Shown here piece after piece: positions 34,028-46,400 of a DNA stretch of 64,000 bases. Position numbers and translations under genes: made by a program. Position 1 is the first letter of the stretch; the number at the start of each line of letters is the position of its first letter. The stretch comes from Scolecobasidium constrictum UM 578 (taxonomy: Eukaryota; Ascomycota; Dothideomycetes; Venturiales; Sympoventuriaceae), in NCBI GenBank assembly GCA_000611715.1, contig AZYM01000046.1, positions 186,001 through 250,000 of the forward strand. Direction: 5' to 3'. The notes under the pieces were generated by a model that saw only the letters and a list, made by a program, of their open reading frames with translations, was not told the DNA's origin and made no database searches.

Positions 34028-34441
34028 ATGCATTTCAAGGCATCCGACGTCAAAGACATGCCTAGAGTCAAGGATCATGAGTAAGTGCTTCAGATACTGA
34101 AATGATATTCAAGAATTACCCATCACTATCTTAGGCTAAGATTATGGTACATCTTTGGGGACTGCATCCGTATGTGTCCCTTTCTAGATAAACTAAGAGT
34201 CTTCCAATTGATCCTCGAAATCTCTCAGATCATAGGTCCGCTTCTGCCATTCACGTACACCCGGAATACTGCAATGCTGAGCAGCACTCTCATCCTCATT
34301 TCTATCATGCTTGGTCCATTCGGTGATTACCTCAGGGCTTCCCATCGTCAAGCTTCATTAGATCTTGAAGGCTCTTCTTACCCTCCTCCAGCATTGCACC
34401 CCATCCTGCATAATCAGTACCATCGCATACAAGGCCCGTGA
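34028..34441 (+). CDS. Doubtful two-exon gene, antisense at its 3' end
   Basis: Exon 34028..34080 ends in a good GTAAGT donor and joins in phase to 34135..34441 after a CTTAG acceptor, giving 119 residues (MHFKASDVKDMPRVKDHE, then LRLWYIFGDCIRMC). There is no recognisable domain. The last 110 bp overlap the 3' end of the secreted-protein gene on the other strand, where this frame could simply be its shadow. Kept at low confidence because the splice join is clean. Confidence 0.22.
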
Positions 34442-37400
34442 TGAAATAGTCCTGCTTGTCCTTGCCACACTCGAGTCGCTTCAAGTCCGTCCTTGGAACG
34501 ATCTTGCATCGGTACATGAACCCATATCTGCCCTGTTTGTACTTCTCTGGTGGTTTATTCGCGCATTTGTCATTATTTTTCGGCAGACAGTTGACCCAGA
34601 ACGTGGTCTCAAACTTGCCGCCACCCCCCTTCTGGCTGCTGTCCAACCTACAATGCTTCGCGCATGGGTTCTGCGTCCAATTCATTGCGACGTCCTCGTT
34701 ATACGGCAGTCCAATTAGGTTGTCTGGTGTCCTTGTCTCGAAGTTGATAAAAGGGTTTGGTGGGCCCAAGGTTGATCTGTCGATCATCATCTTCAGGGCG
34801 TTCTCGTTACCATATCTCGATTCCTTCACCATCCCGTAGGCATCACCTGGCTTCTGGTAGAAGAAATCGCAGTCGAGGTGGAAGACACTGCGCTTGTATG
34901 CGAACAGCATCAACTCGCCTGAGCCTTTGTTCGCCTTGTAATTTGCTTCAGTGTAATGGAAGACACCAGCGAAGTTGAGTTCTCTGTAGCTGGCATCTGC
35001 GGCGCCAGCAGGAACTTTGAGCTCCTTTGGAATTTCCTGCACCTTCAAATTCTTGGCTTTGCAGCGGATCATCTGCATGAACGTGTTGGCGCCAACGCTG
35101 CTTCCAAATTGCTTGCCGTTGGGATAGTTGCACTCCTTTCGGCCCTTGTCTGATACCCGTTCACAGGGATATTCGATCATATACTTGCCTGCTGAGCCTT
35201 CCAACTTTTTGGCTTTGATCATGTCGCAGTCTTTGGTCAGTTTCGTGCATCTAACCACCAGTGCGTCAGGCTTTGCACGATCGCGGATCAGGACGCAGTG
35301 CTTGTTGCAAGCTCCATCAAGTTCCAGGAATGAGCCATCTGCAGGATAAACTCCCTTTCCTTGAATGCCACCGTCCTTGCCTTGGAGGATGTCGCCGGGC
35401 AATGCTTCAACCCGGAGTTTCTTGTCTTCCACGAAGGTCTTGGTTGCGCAATCGCTGCAAGTGCGTGCGTAGTCAATCCGGAACAAGTAGGCCTTTCCTC
35501 GCCCATAAAAGACTTTGGCTGAATCCGGATTTTGTGCCCAGTAGAAATCGCAGCTGTGCATGTCTGCTTCGGCAAGACCTCCATAGAAGCCCCATTCCAG
35601 TCGGTTCTTTGCATTGCTGTCGTAATCATTCTTGTTCCATTGCAGGGTCAATAGGAAGTTCCAAGCATCAGCATTGTTCGCGTTCTTCGCAGGAGCCGCG
35701 ACCTCGGGTTTCTTTGGTATAGGTTGGACCTGAAGCCAAGGTTTGCCTGTCCATCTGCCAGAGCCAGGCACGTCAGCTCCACAGTATCTCGATGGAGCAA
35801 TATAGAAACCCTTCTCCATGCACTCCATTCGTGGCTCCGTGACATCTTTGCACATGTAGACGAATTCTCCGGTGCCGTCTACACATTTCTCGGCCTCTTG
35901 TCCACCGCAGACAACTGCAGGGCCGGAAACTTTGCCTTTGCCATGGTCGAACGTGATCATCTTGCAGAAACGAGCGCATGTGAGCTCTTTCTTCTTGAGC
36001 AAGAGCTCTGGTGCGCTGACCTCCGGATATTCTTTGGGCTTAGGCCGCGGAATTTTGTCTTTGGCTGTATCCACGATCTCCTTGAGCTTGGTGCCAACTT
36101 TCCATGCGCTGGTCTTATCGAAGGGAGATTGTAAGAATGTGTTGCCCTGCATACCATTCCAGGAACCGCAATCCCACATATCAGCTTTGGCTGGGGCAAC
36201 ATTAAGCATCATCACGCCAGCACCCAGATTCGCGTCGTAGTTGTTTTGTCGCCAGTGGAAGGCGAGCGCGAATGCCGACTCTTCAAATTTGGTCACATCC
36301 CAGATGACGGGAGCTGTAGCTGTAGGCTTCTTAGAGGTGGATGAGGATGTCTTGGAAGCCGATGAAGTCTTGGAGGTCGATGAGGTCTTGGAGGCCAATG
36401 ATGAAGACCTCGAGATGGAAGAGGAACTTGACGATGGACGCGACCCCACGCAATAAGCTGGATTGGGTCCACTTGCGTAGTTGAAGGGCGTAATCCTGTA
36501 CCTGAGCACCTGTTAGTGTTGCAATGAAGCTGTATGTTACTTGTCCACTCACCCAAAGCAGCTCTGATCGAACATGTGTCCGTCGGTCTTCTCATTCTTA
36601 TTGTTGGCCATCGAACACTTGTCAGCAATAGACTTGAAGTTCTTCAAGCAGTCCTCCTTCTTAAAGTCCTTCTGGCATTCTTCTTTGGGTGACGTCGCCA
36701 TTTGAAGGCTAGCAACCGAGCCATTGTTGTTGCTGAAGCTGCAAAGGCGATGCCAAACTCTGTGTTCTGTGAGGCTGAAGTGTGACGAGTCATTGAACGA
36801 GCGAGCGATCGCTTCGCTGCTGTCAGCCATCATATGTGGACCAGGTCTGTCGCAGAATGCCTCGATTTCTGGCTTCAAGATGGTGTCGTACGGCACGACT
36901 GTATCAACTCCATTTTGACTCTCGCACGTCGGATCTGCTGGTCCCGATATGGGGGCATCTCCGCCAAGCGGATCGTCGCCGTTATCCCAAAGTCCATCAT
37001 CGGGCGGCAACATGAGCTGTGTTGGACAGGCTGGGAAAAGCGTTGTCGAGCTAGCTTCTGCATCACAAGCTGTGAAGACGGTCGCTGTAGACGAGCTTGT
37101 GGATGCGCAACTCTTGGTGTCGGACGATGCACAGAATATCGACGCTTGAGTTCGTGTTCTCGCTGAGCAGTGCTTTGAAGTCGTGATCTCGTTGACCGTG
37201 CAGCCGATAGTGATGCTCGAGTCTGTTGTGCACGTTGAAGAGACCGCAGTGCCAGAGAAGCAGGAGACATGAAGATTGGTGCCAGTGCGAGGCTCCGTGC
37301 AGGCGTCAGTGCCCGAGCCTGTAGGGCCTGAGCCCTTTCCCGTGCCTGTACCTCCTGAGCCAGTCGGTACTGTTCCAGTCCCAGTGGGGTTGGGAGTTGG

Positions 37401-40400
37401 TGTTGTTATCGGAATGCTGGTTATTCTCAGGGGAGGAAGCCGAGGGCTGCCACCGAAACCACAAGGAGGATCGCAGAGCTTCGGGCAGAGATTGAAAGCG
37501 CCGAGAATATCTCCCACCAAGGGTATCTGTCCAAGAAGGCCACATGGTATGCCGCAACCCAAGGGGCCACAGCCGCCGTCACAACCAAATATGCCGCACC
37601 AGCATTTCACTAGATTTTGCATCGCTTAGCAAGTCAATATTGCGCGGAGGGAACATAAACTTACGAGCACCCAGCCACGGAAGGATCTTAGTAATGATGC
37701 CGCCAGTTCGGAAGCATCCCCCAAACAGATCAATGTCTGGGAGATCGAAGTCACTGTCATCCTCGTCGTAGAATTCTGGAGGGTCACGGTCTTCTCGCTT
37801 GGAACCAAGGCAACCGGCCGCGCCGAAAGCTGTCGAGTGTTAGTGCATGCTGAGTGTTCCGAATAGAGCTTTTCGACTTACTGCAATTCGTTGGCGGGGC
37901 AGTCGGCGCCACAATCAACGGAGCCATAGAACAGTCAACACGGTGTGTAGGTTCTGGCTGAATGATCCATGTATTGTTAGGCTTGCATGCTGCCGCGGAG
38001 ACCGTGCCAGCATTGGAAGCTGGTCTGTTATTCGTCGGACGCATGGGCAATGGCACTTGCCAGATCTCGGACGCATTCAACATGGCAGTGACACGCGGGA
38101 TACGCTTTGTGGCAAACACGCATGGATCAACAGTTCTTGTTCCCTCCTCGGTCTGCTCGTGCATGCAGATTGGCCCGAAGTTGAACTTGGTGATGGTCCT
38201 TGCAGGAATAGTAATGGTCGTCGGCTTCCGCACAGCAGAGTACTTGCCCTTGAAGCTGCACATCGTTATCGGTACGCCTGCGGCCGGATGCGTTGGGTCC
38301 TGCACGCCAATCGGATGATAGTCACCCTCGCCTGCAAGTGACCACACCCAGGTAGTGATCGGTGCGTAGGAGACGACATGCGACCTCGTCGTAGTGCCAG
38401 GCACACTAACACAGCACGACTTTGTTCCTTGGGGGCAACCGATGGTCTGCTGGCCCGGAATATCCCAGAAGTTCATCGGCATGTACATCGTTCCCCAATT
38501 GTCCATGGTAGCATTGCCAGTGAGCGGCGCTTCAGAGGAGGAGCTCGACGACGACGAGCTCGACGATGAACTTGTGAACGAGCTGGAAGTAGTGGTGGGA
38601 CCGGAACTGCTCCCGCGCGAAGAAAAAGACGACGAAGTCTGAGTGGCGCTCGAAGTCGATGGCGTTGCGCCAGCAGACGCTGATCTTCTGGTTGACGAGG
38701 TCGCAGTTCCACTTGGGGATGTAGAGGAAGAGCTTGATCGGCTGGTCGATGAGCCTGGGACACCCGGTGCTGAGGAGCTCGCCCGCGACGAGGCTGCGCT
38801 CGATCGAGTCTGCGACAGAAGAGTCGTGCCAGAGAACGTGCTCAACGACGAAGAAGCGCTGCTGCTCGGAAATGATCGAGTGTCGCCACTTGATGAAGGT
38901 GGTGTGACTGGAGTACTGCTCAAGGCACTGCTTCCAGAGGATCCAGTTGAGCCGACGATGGGAGATGAGCCGACGACGCTGCTTGACTGGGATGACGGGA
39001 CAACGCCAGGAGTAAGGATAGAACTCGAAGGCACCTGCGAAGGTACACCGCCTGAGACAGATGAAGGCCTCGACGATGCACCAGTTGCGGGAAAGCTGGA
39101 TGGAAGTGAAGTGCTGCTTGAGAAGCCGGGAGTCCTGGAAGTACTGGGCACGGTGCCTATCACAGAGTTCGGGTTGGTACTGCCGCCAATGACTGTGCTA
39201 CGAGGAGAAGAAGGTCCCCCTGGCACCGCGGAAGCAAAAGCGCTGCTCGCTGAAACGACCGTGCCGACAGGAGATGAAAAGCCTGGTGTACTAACAGAAT
39301 TGGAAGCACCCGCAGCTCCAGAAGCACCCGCAGCCCCAGGAACTCCAGGAACTCCAGCGCTCTGTCCTGGAGTTGTGCCTGAAAATCCAACGGCTGGAGA
39401 ATTCACGGCCGAAGTAGCACCACTGTTCTGGCTGCTTAGAACACTAGCAGCAGTGTTGCCAATTGGGGTGGTGCCCCGAACGCCAGTGACTGAAGTACCG
39501 ACAGAGTTTCCAGATGCTAGAGGCATTGGAACACCGGCAACGCCTGGCAATGACTGAGGCGTTACGCTGTCCGCTGGCTGTCCAGGTTGGCCCACATTAG
39601 TACCAGACGCAGGCACGACAGCGGGTGCGCCTTGGGCAGAGCTCCCGACAAACCCAGACTGTCCAGCCTGTCCAGGTACGTTGGCAGCAGAAGGCACAGC
39701 ATTCGTCGCACTCTGCCCAGAAGTCCCAACATTACTCTGCCCAGGACTACCAGCAGCACCCTGAGGAGTTGGAACGCCAACAGCAGATCCGCCAGAGTCG
39801 GCTGTCGCGATGGCGTCGTTGGTGATAACTCCACTCGTCAGGACCGAGCCTGGGACTCCCGTAGCAAGCGCTTCATTTGTGATGACGCGATTGCTGCTTG
39901 AACGAGCAAATGAGCCACCGGGCTGAAAAGCGGGACGAACTGACTGCGAGGAGCCGGCTGGGGCAACGGGCGCAGGGGCTGGTTGGATCACGGAAGACGG
40001 GGGAGGGCCAGCAGGAGAAGCACTCGGTGGTGCTGCGAGAGGTGGTGGCATGGCGGTCACAGGAGCGAGCTGGATAATGGAAGACGGTGGAGGGCCAGCA
40101 GGAGAAGCGCTCGGTGTCGCTGTGAGAGGAGTTGGCATGGTGGTCGCAGGGACAGGCACAGCAGGTGTTGCGCCTACGGTCGCGCCGTTCCGAGGATCGT
40201 AATAGATGGTAGTGACGTAGCATGAACTCCAGCTGGTTGGTACCATCTCCGTCTTTTGGCAGGGTTTGTTCGATTGCGGACATTCAGAGGTCGTCAGCCA
40301 TTTGGTCACCGATTCCGTGCTCGTCAGGTACTCGGTGACCGTCTCTGCCTCGTCGTCTTCAGCCCATGGCGGACCATCGTGATGCCAGTGATCAGGCTTG

Positions 40401-40571
40401 CCGCCGTCAAGATCTTCGACCGGACGCTTAGTGTTGGAGATTGGTTTGCCTATCGCGATTAGTGACAGTGAAGCATGCACAACCTTGCCATTGCTTACTA
40501 GAAGGTGGCGGCGAAGCATTAGCAAGACCAAAGGCCAAGCTGAGGAGGAGCGCAGACACTTCGAGCTTCAT
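34332..40571 (-). CDS. Very large secreted modular protein with triplicated Cys module
   Basis: The five exons, in order, are 40499..40571, 37882..40449, 37665..37829, 36553..37609 and 34332..36501, giving 2010 residues. Every junction is a GT-AG pair that keeps frame. A signal peptide (MKLEVSALLLSLAFGLANAS) is followed by an N-terminal region with TEYLTSTESVTKWLTTSECP. Next comes about 400 residues of Ser/Gly/Pro/Thr-rich, mucin-like sequence with an 87-bp tandem duplication. A Cys-containing block follows (TMYMPMNFWDIPGQQT onward), then a short Cys-rich segment (KCWCGIFGCDGGCGPLGCG). The C-terminal third holds three copies of a module of about 170-200 residues. No catalytic signature is evident. 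A cell-wall, adhesion or secreted effector-like role is possible but unproven. The family is not recognised. Confidence 0.72.
34419..34979 (-). repeat. Cysteine module copy 3 (protein repeat)
   Basis: Residues about 1796-1982. Begins LNFAGVFHYTEANYKANKGS, then SVFHLDCDFFYQ, NPCAKHCRL, TFWVNC, GRYGFMYRCKIV and LECG. The Cys positions match copies 1 and 2. Confidence 0.6.
35055..35663 (-). repeat. Cysteine module copy 2 (protein repeat)
   Basis: Residues about 1568-1770. Begins WNFLLTLQWNKNDYDSNAKN, then EADMHSCDFYWAQ, ACNKHCVLI, LVVRC, GKYMIEYPCERV and KECN. This copy has additional Cys residues in its middle (TCSDC). Confidence 0.6.
35775..36275 (-). repeat. Cysteine module copy 1 (protein repeat)
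   Basis: Residues about 1364-1530. Begins FALAFHWRQNNYDANLGAGV, then KADMWDCGSWNG, TCARFCKMI, AVVCG, GEFVYMCKDV and MECM. It lies after a KTSSTSKTSSASKTSS linker. Confidence 0.6.
39992..40148 (-). repeat. 87-bp tandem duplication in the Pro-rich region
   Basis: Two units with a period of 87 bp (29 codons) encode similar PSASPAGPPPSSxIQ-type segments. The in-frame copy number may vary between strains. Confidence 0.6.
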
Positions 40572-41903
40572 CGCAGCGTTCTTGCTACCCTTACGGCAGT
40601 ACCTCAAAAGAGTGAACTTGTTGTCAAAAAAGGTGTAGTTACTCTGCTCGTGGAAGAAGTGGTTGTATCTCTGTGGTCAAAGATATGGATGCAGTGTGCA
40701 GGATGACACCGTATAAGGAGCGACTGATGAAAGGAATGGAGGAGTAAGACCAAGAGACCGCGCGGTTTTGAAGGATGAGTGGTGTCGGCACCGGGTAGCT
40801 CAAGGAAGCGACCAAGATTGCGAGATCGAGCGCTATCGCGCGGGTACAACACCTCAGCAACAAGCCGTGATAACAGATGCCATCGCGCAATCTCCACCCT
40901 TAGTGTTCCTGTGCTATCCGATGCATCATCATCATCATCATCATCATCATTAATGCTGAATGAAACCATACATGACCCGGAGCCGCATCGTGTTCTACTG
41001 CCGATCGCATCATCAAGACACCATGAGTAGCCGAAGCTAGCGATGAGATTGGAATGTCGGGCTCTTACAAGATCCTAAGCCAGCCGTTCATTTTCGCTGT
41101 GAAGAACGTTCGGCGAGGTGAAGTCCTGTTCAACTGCATAGATCAGCTAAAACGCATTTAGCACGACCACTGCCTGGTTCAAAGTGGATGGGCCAGATTT
41201 TCATGGTTGCTATGTAGCTGAATTTCTCCTTTGATCCTTCCAAGCTCTTTGACATCGGTGACAGCATCATGCGCCCTCTTCGTGTTGTTCTCATATGTGC
41301 GAAGTCCCTCAGTGAGTAACGTCGCTATGTTTTCAACGGGAAGGACTTCATAAGCATTGCATCACTTTTGCAGCCTTGATATTGCTATGTGTATAGCATA
41401 TGCGCAGAATTCCCCATTGGGTGTCTCCACGTGCGCAGCGCGGTCGCCAAACGCTTGCATCATGGACATTGCAGCTCAAGAGCCACTTCATGCGTAGGAA
41501 TGCAACCGGATACGGTTCAGAAGTCTCGACCATTATGTGCGCAGTTCGGATATCATGCCGGCCAACATTCGGAAACTTCTTCGCTTTCTTGCTCGAGACA
41601 GGATCTCGAATCTTTTAACAGTACGGCTGGCCTGCGTCATGCATAGAACCCCTACTGGGGAGGATTTGTATATAGTTGTCGTTTCGATGAGACGCATCAT
41701 CATCATAGAGATGGGTGTACATTGAGCAATGGAACTTGTCCATCTCGTGTCGACGCGACGTGATTGCTCTGGGATGCCTGAATGCCTTAGGCATGATCAA
41801 AGACGCACAGACCAACCCACACAGCGAAACTCTTGATCGGATCGCGAACTTTTTTGCGAGTGACGACAACCACCCGGAATCACATCACAGATAATTCGCA
41901 AAG
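40572..41903. other. Divergent 5' region of the secreted gene and RPL23
   Basis: 1.3 kb between outward starts. Contains a CAT microsatellite at 40924..40950; otherwise nothing recognisable. Confidence 0.45.
40924..40950 (+). repeat. CAT trinucleotide microsatellite
   Basis: Nine CAT units in a row, about 350 bp upstream of the large secreted gene. Not within a supported coding frame. Confidence 0.85.
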
Positions 41904-42570
41904 ATGTCTTCAAAGCGCGGGTATGTCGAATAGTCATTACTACCTAATAAGTGCTAATACGACCCTAGACGAGGTTCTACCTCCGGTAACAAGCTCAAGA
42001 TGACTCTCGGTCTGCCTGTGTACGTCCTCCGCACCTCCACATTTCGATCGCACGAACAATGGATTATGGAGATGGACAGGAAATGCTGACAATTGGAACA
42101 GCGGCGCCGTCGTCAACTGCGCTGACAACTCGGGTGCCCGCAACATCTACATCATCTCGGTTAAGGGCATCGGTGCACGCCTGAACCGTCTGCCAGCTGC
42201 TGGTGTCGGTAAGAGAAGAATGCGCGAATGGTTTCGAGGACACAGGCTAAGAGATTCGTAGGTGACATGGTCATGTCGACAGTCAAGAAGGGCAAGCCAG
42301 AATTGAGAAAGAAGGTCATGCCATCCGTTATCGTCCGACAGAGCAAGCCATGGAGGAGAGCAGACGGCACATACCTGTACTTCGAGGACAGCGCCGCAGT
42401 CGTATGTCGAGACCGCAATTCAATGGGAAGAGACATTGGCATACTAACATTGGACACAGATTGTCAACCCCAAGGGCGAGATGAAGGGTTCAGCTATCAC
42501 CGGTCCAGTCGGCAAGGAGGCAGCAGAGCTCTGGCCACGTATCGCATCGAACTCCGGTGTTGTGATGTAA
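41904..42570 (+). CDS. RPL23: 60S ribosomal protein uL14 (RPL23)
   Basis: The exons join as 41904..41920, 41969..42019, 42102..42208, 42262..42401 and 42460..42570, giving 141 residues, close to the eukaryotic norm. The family core is complete: LKMTLGLPVGAVVNCADNSG, ARNIYIISVKGIGARLNRLP, GDMVMSTVKKGKPELRKKV, VIVRQSKPWRRADG and YFEDSAAVIVNPKGEMKGS. Four introns in so short a frame, including a 17-nt first coding exon, is common for fungal ribosomal protein genes. uL14 sits at the large-subunit interface near the factor-binding site. No snoRNA box pair was found in its introns. Confidence 0.95.
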
Positions 42571-43406
42571 AGAGGTTGCTTCATGAATTGTGCGGATATG
42601 AATTGAAGGAGCACGCGGATCATGGACGTTCGGCCTGCGAAAAGGGCTTTTGCACAAGACGGAGTTACACCAGGCTTCTCAAGGCGACAATCAAGCCATG
42701 AGATCGAATTGCAATACATCCATTACCAGCATCATCCGATTGTCTTCGTCATGCGGCGTTAAAATATTCTTCTCGTTCGATCCGCACGCAGTGTATTCTC
42801 ATGACATCGTAACTCCGAAATGCTGACCCAGCAGAGAAGCGATCGATACTACACTATGTATTGTCAGCTAACGTCCACTTCCAGCATAGGGGCGGCCATG
42901 TCTCGCCTTACTACTGTCTATCAATCTTGTGCTTGTCCAAGAGAACTATCGGCACGTGACCATGATCCATCGCGCCTGCCCTTTCCCAATCTGCGCTAGC
43001 CACAACTTGGCAAGCGCCACCACGTCTTCGATCACGAGAAGCTGAGCGCGTTTACTATTTTTACAACTCGATGGGCGTGCTCCCTTTGCCATTCTGGAAC
43101 ATGTCAAAACGAAGATGGACAGTCGAGCCTGTTCTACCAATAGGACTGACCGCGACGAGCCTCCACAAGTCGTGTTGACATGCAGCAGGATGGCTTTGGC
43201 TTGTGCATGGAGGCACCAGAATGAGAGTTGTGGAGGAAGCACATGTGGGAGTAGCATGAAGACTTTGTATAAGATCTTGAAAGGACCTGAATACGAAGTC
43301 CATTCTGATCATCCACTCTCGGTGTCCAATTGTCTCAAACAGCTTTCTCTTCTCCTTCCATCCTCAGGCACGTTGAAGCAAGGAAGAGCTTGGACAGCGA
43401 GACAAG
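42571..43406. other. Intergenic region, nothing recognised
   Basis: 3' flank of RPL23 and promoter of the CHAT-NTPase gene; short frames only. Confidence 0.45.
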
Positions 43407-46400
43407 ATGCATTCGTTCGGTAAGATGCTGAAGGCCCTGCCTCATCACGGTAGGAATAGGAGCCGTAGTAGAGAGCGGGGCAAGTCGCCTGTGCAAGAAT
43501 CTACCACAATCCCCACAGGACCAGTCGAGTCAAAGGTTTGTCACAAAGGTCATGATCACACATTTCAGAGCTGATAACATCAACAGATGGGCGAGACCAC
43601 AGCAAGTCGCCCAAAGTGGAACCTGGCGTCGGCGAAGACAAACCCGATCATCAAGATCAAGCCAGCGACCACGAGCAACTCGATAGAGGGTACATGGAGC
43701 ATAGCGATCTCGTGCTCGAAGGTCAATTATAATGATACTGTGATCATGACCAACCCCGTCTCCCCAGAGCTACAAGAGGACATTAGATGGGTCATCGAGG
43801 ATTTCTCAAGACTCGATGTATTGAACCGCGACCGGGCACTCGACACTCGAATTGCAACCAGGAAAGCATGCGAGCAATTCATCAAAGATCTCAAATTGGA
43901 CGACATTGTCGAAAGAGTGACTAGCGATGTCAGGTCCATGACTTCGACAATCTATATCGAGATTGAGGATAATCTTTCGAGATCAGGAACACTCTTCAAG
44001 CTTCCGTGGGAGCTGCTTGAACATCACTCCCTTTGGCCGGAGGGGACAAAGTACGATTCGGATACTGCAAAGCGCCTCAGTCTTGAGATTGTAGTCTGCC
44101 GTCGAGCTACTGCAAATAAGAAGCCTGTCTCTGAACGCAGACGAAAGCCGAGCGACGGTGTCTACAAATTCGAAGTCTCGTTCTCGGTCGGAACGATCAG
44201 GGACCAGTACCCCACCTACAATATTCTGATTGTATCAAGCCGTGATACCAATGACGACGACGATGCGGATAGCCATTTTCAGATTGCGCGGCCGCTGCAT
44301 GCGGCGCTCAGTGGCGTTGACGAGACGATCCATGTCAATGTTGAGATCTGCCGTCCGGGCAGCCGGCAAGCATTGCAGAAGTATCTTGAGAATCAGAGGA
44401 AGGGGTACTGGAATGTGGTGCACCTAGACATGCCCATCGGGCAGGGGTGAGCTACACCCCTTCAAGTCTTCGCTCTTCTTAAGCTGACGAGTTCGTAGGT
44501 TCTTCCACTTCCATTCGATCAACTCCGCTTACTTCGACGCCGTGCCAGATTATGAAGTCGCCGAACTCCTTCATAAGCACGAGGTCAACACTGTTTTCAT
44601 GACCTGCAATGAAGGCCGAGTAGGATCGACAACCCAAGCCACGGCGCTGGCCGCGACCTTTGTCGCTGAAGGCATTCCAGCTGTCATCTCTGCGCCATAT
44701 CGCTTGCCGAAGATCTATCTCATGCTGATGAGCAGCGGATTCTACCAGTCCATCCTTGCGTTGCACCGCAAAGGCCCAACATACGCTGCGCATGCTACGA
44801 GGAAGGCAATGCAGACGCAAGACATCAAGCACTTCGGACGCTACCACATCCCTGTTAAGAACACCCTCGAAGGTCTTGGTCTGATCGTCTACGACAACGG
44901 AAAGACGGACAAGCTTGACATCCAGCAGTACTGCTATCCGAACACGGAGAAGACACCGAAGCGATTCGGTAACGTCGCTTACCAAGATGCATGGCTCTTT
45001 GGACGTGATCTGGACATGATGCGCTTGGAGAACAGATTACTCTCGAGGCCGGAGACGTCCAATATTCAGTGGCTGGCTGGCAAGAAGTCTGTAGGGAAGA
45101 GCCAGTTCCTTAGCCATCTGACATATTGGTGGGCACTATCGAAGTTCATCCAGACGAGCGTGTACATTGATCTCGGCCAGTGTCTAGACACTTTTGGCGG
45201 CATGCTCGCACAATTCGCTTCGGTCATCCCAACCGTCGGGCTCGGTGAGTGCTATGCGGACAAGTATATTACAGAGGTCAAGACTGCTGTCGGAGCAGAC
45301 ATCAAGAAGACCAAAGTATACAAGGACCTGGTGAAGCTGCTGCGAAGTCACAGGATCTATTCCCACTTCGACAATGTTGCGCTTTGGCGCCCAATCAGTC
45401 TGGAGAAGACGGCTGCGAATGAGACAACGTGGTTGGAGCAACGGAAATTGTTCTTGGAATTCGTGGAGGAGATCCGTGGTGGCCATTCTTTCGTTTTGCT
45501 TGTCTGTCCATGGAACGATCGAAGCATACGAGGAGACAACGACGTCTTCGAGCTAAAGTCATTGCGAATGTGGGTGCTTGTTCAATAGATCATTACTGAC
45601 CATGTGCTAATTATTGCTTAGCCACGACGTCTCAAACCAATATGGAATCGAAGAGTGGGACAAATGGGTCGAGCACACAAGTAGTATCTCGACGAAGCAA
45701 ACCGTCGCCCAGAAAGCGCAGGCGCGCGAAATCGTCGAGTTCCATGACGCAGTCGTCGAGTCTTCGCAAGGCCTTTTCGCAGCAAGACAGCAATTCGTCT
45801 ACAACATGCCGTTCAATACAGAACAGCGGACGAAAGACATATGGATACTTCTTCATGGGAATCTGCCCAGCACTGCCGGACCTTACAACATGGACAACAG
45901 TCCATCTGCATGGCTTGTCGAGCAGATCTACGACTTGCTGATTCGAGATCGAGATGATTTGGAGGACAAGAACCCTTATGCCAATGCCAACATACTGCGA
46001 TTGATGTTCTCATTGAGCACCTTCTTTGGACGCATCCCCAAGGACATCAAATACTATCTTGTGCTGTTGTGGTTTTACGGCCTCTTCACGCCCGAATGGG
46101 ATCTCGGTGGCAAGCAGTACGATCATAGCGGCAAGGACGCGAACTACATCCTGGACTCTGATGACTTCCCGGAAGCATACGCTGCGTTCGACGACTCGAC
46201 CCTACATTGGGAATGGAAGCGTCTCATTCAGACCTTGATCGAGTACGATTATGCTTCGGATGCTGGTCTTGAGTACTGGAAACTCAATCCCACTGTTACA
46301 TTTGCGATGCGCAAGATCGTGTATGCCAGTGATGGAGCTCTGACCACACCGATCCTGTCGCTTGCGATCCAATCCGCGGCAATGGACTACCACATGAATC

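Noticed and set aside
38643..39557. 304-codon open frame antisense to the Ser/Gly-rich exon
   Set aside because: It mirrors low-complexity coding sequence on the other strand and consists of repetitive Glu/Pro/Thr residues without a believable start.
42020..42101. Possible snoRNA in an RPL23 intron
   Set aside because: No convincing C/D or H/ACA box pair; the CTGAC near the end is the branch site.
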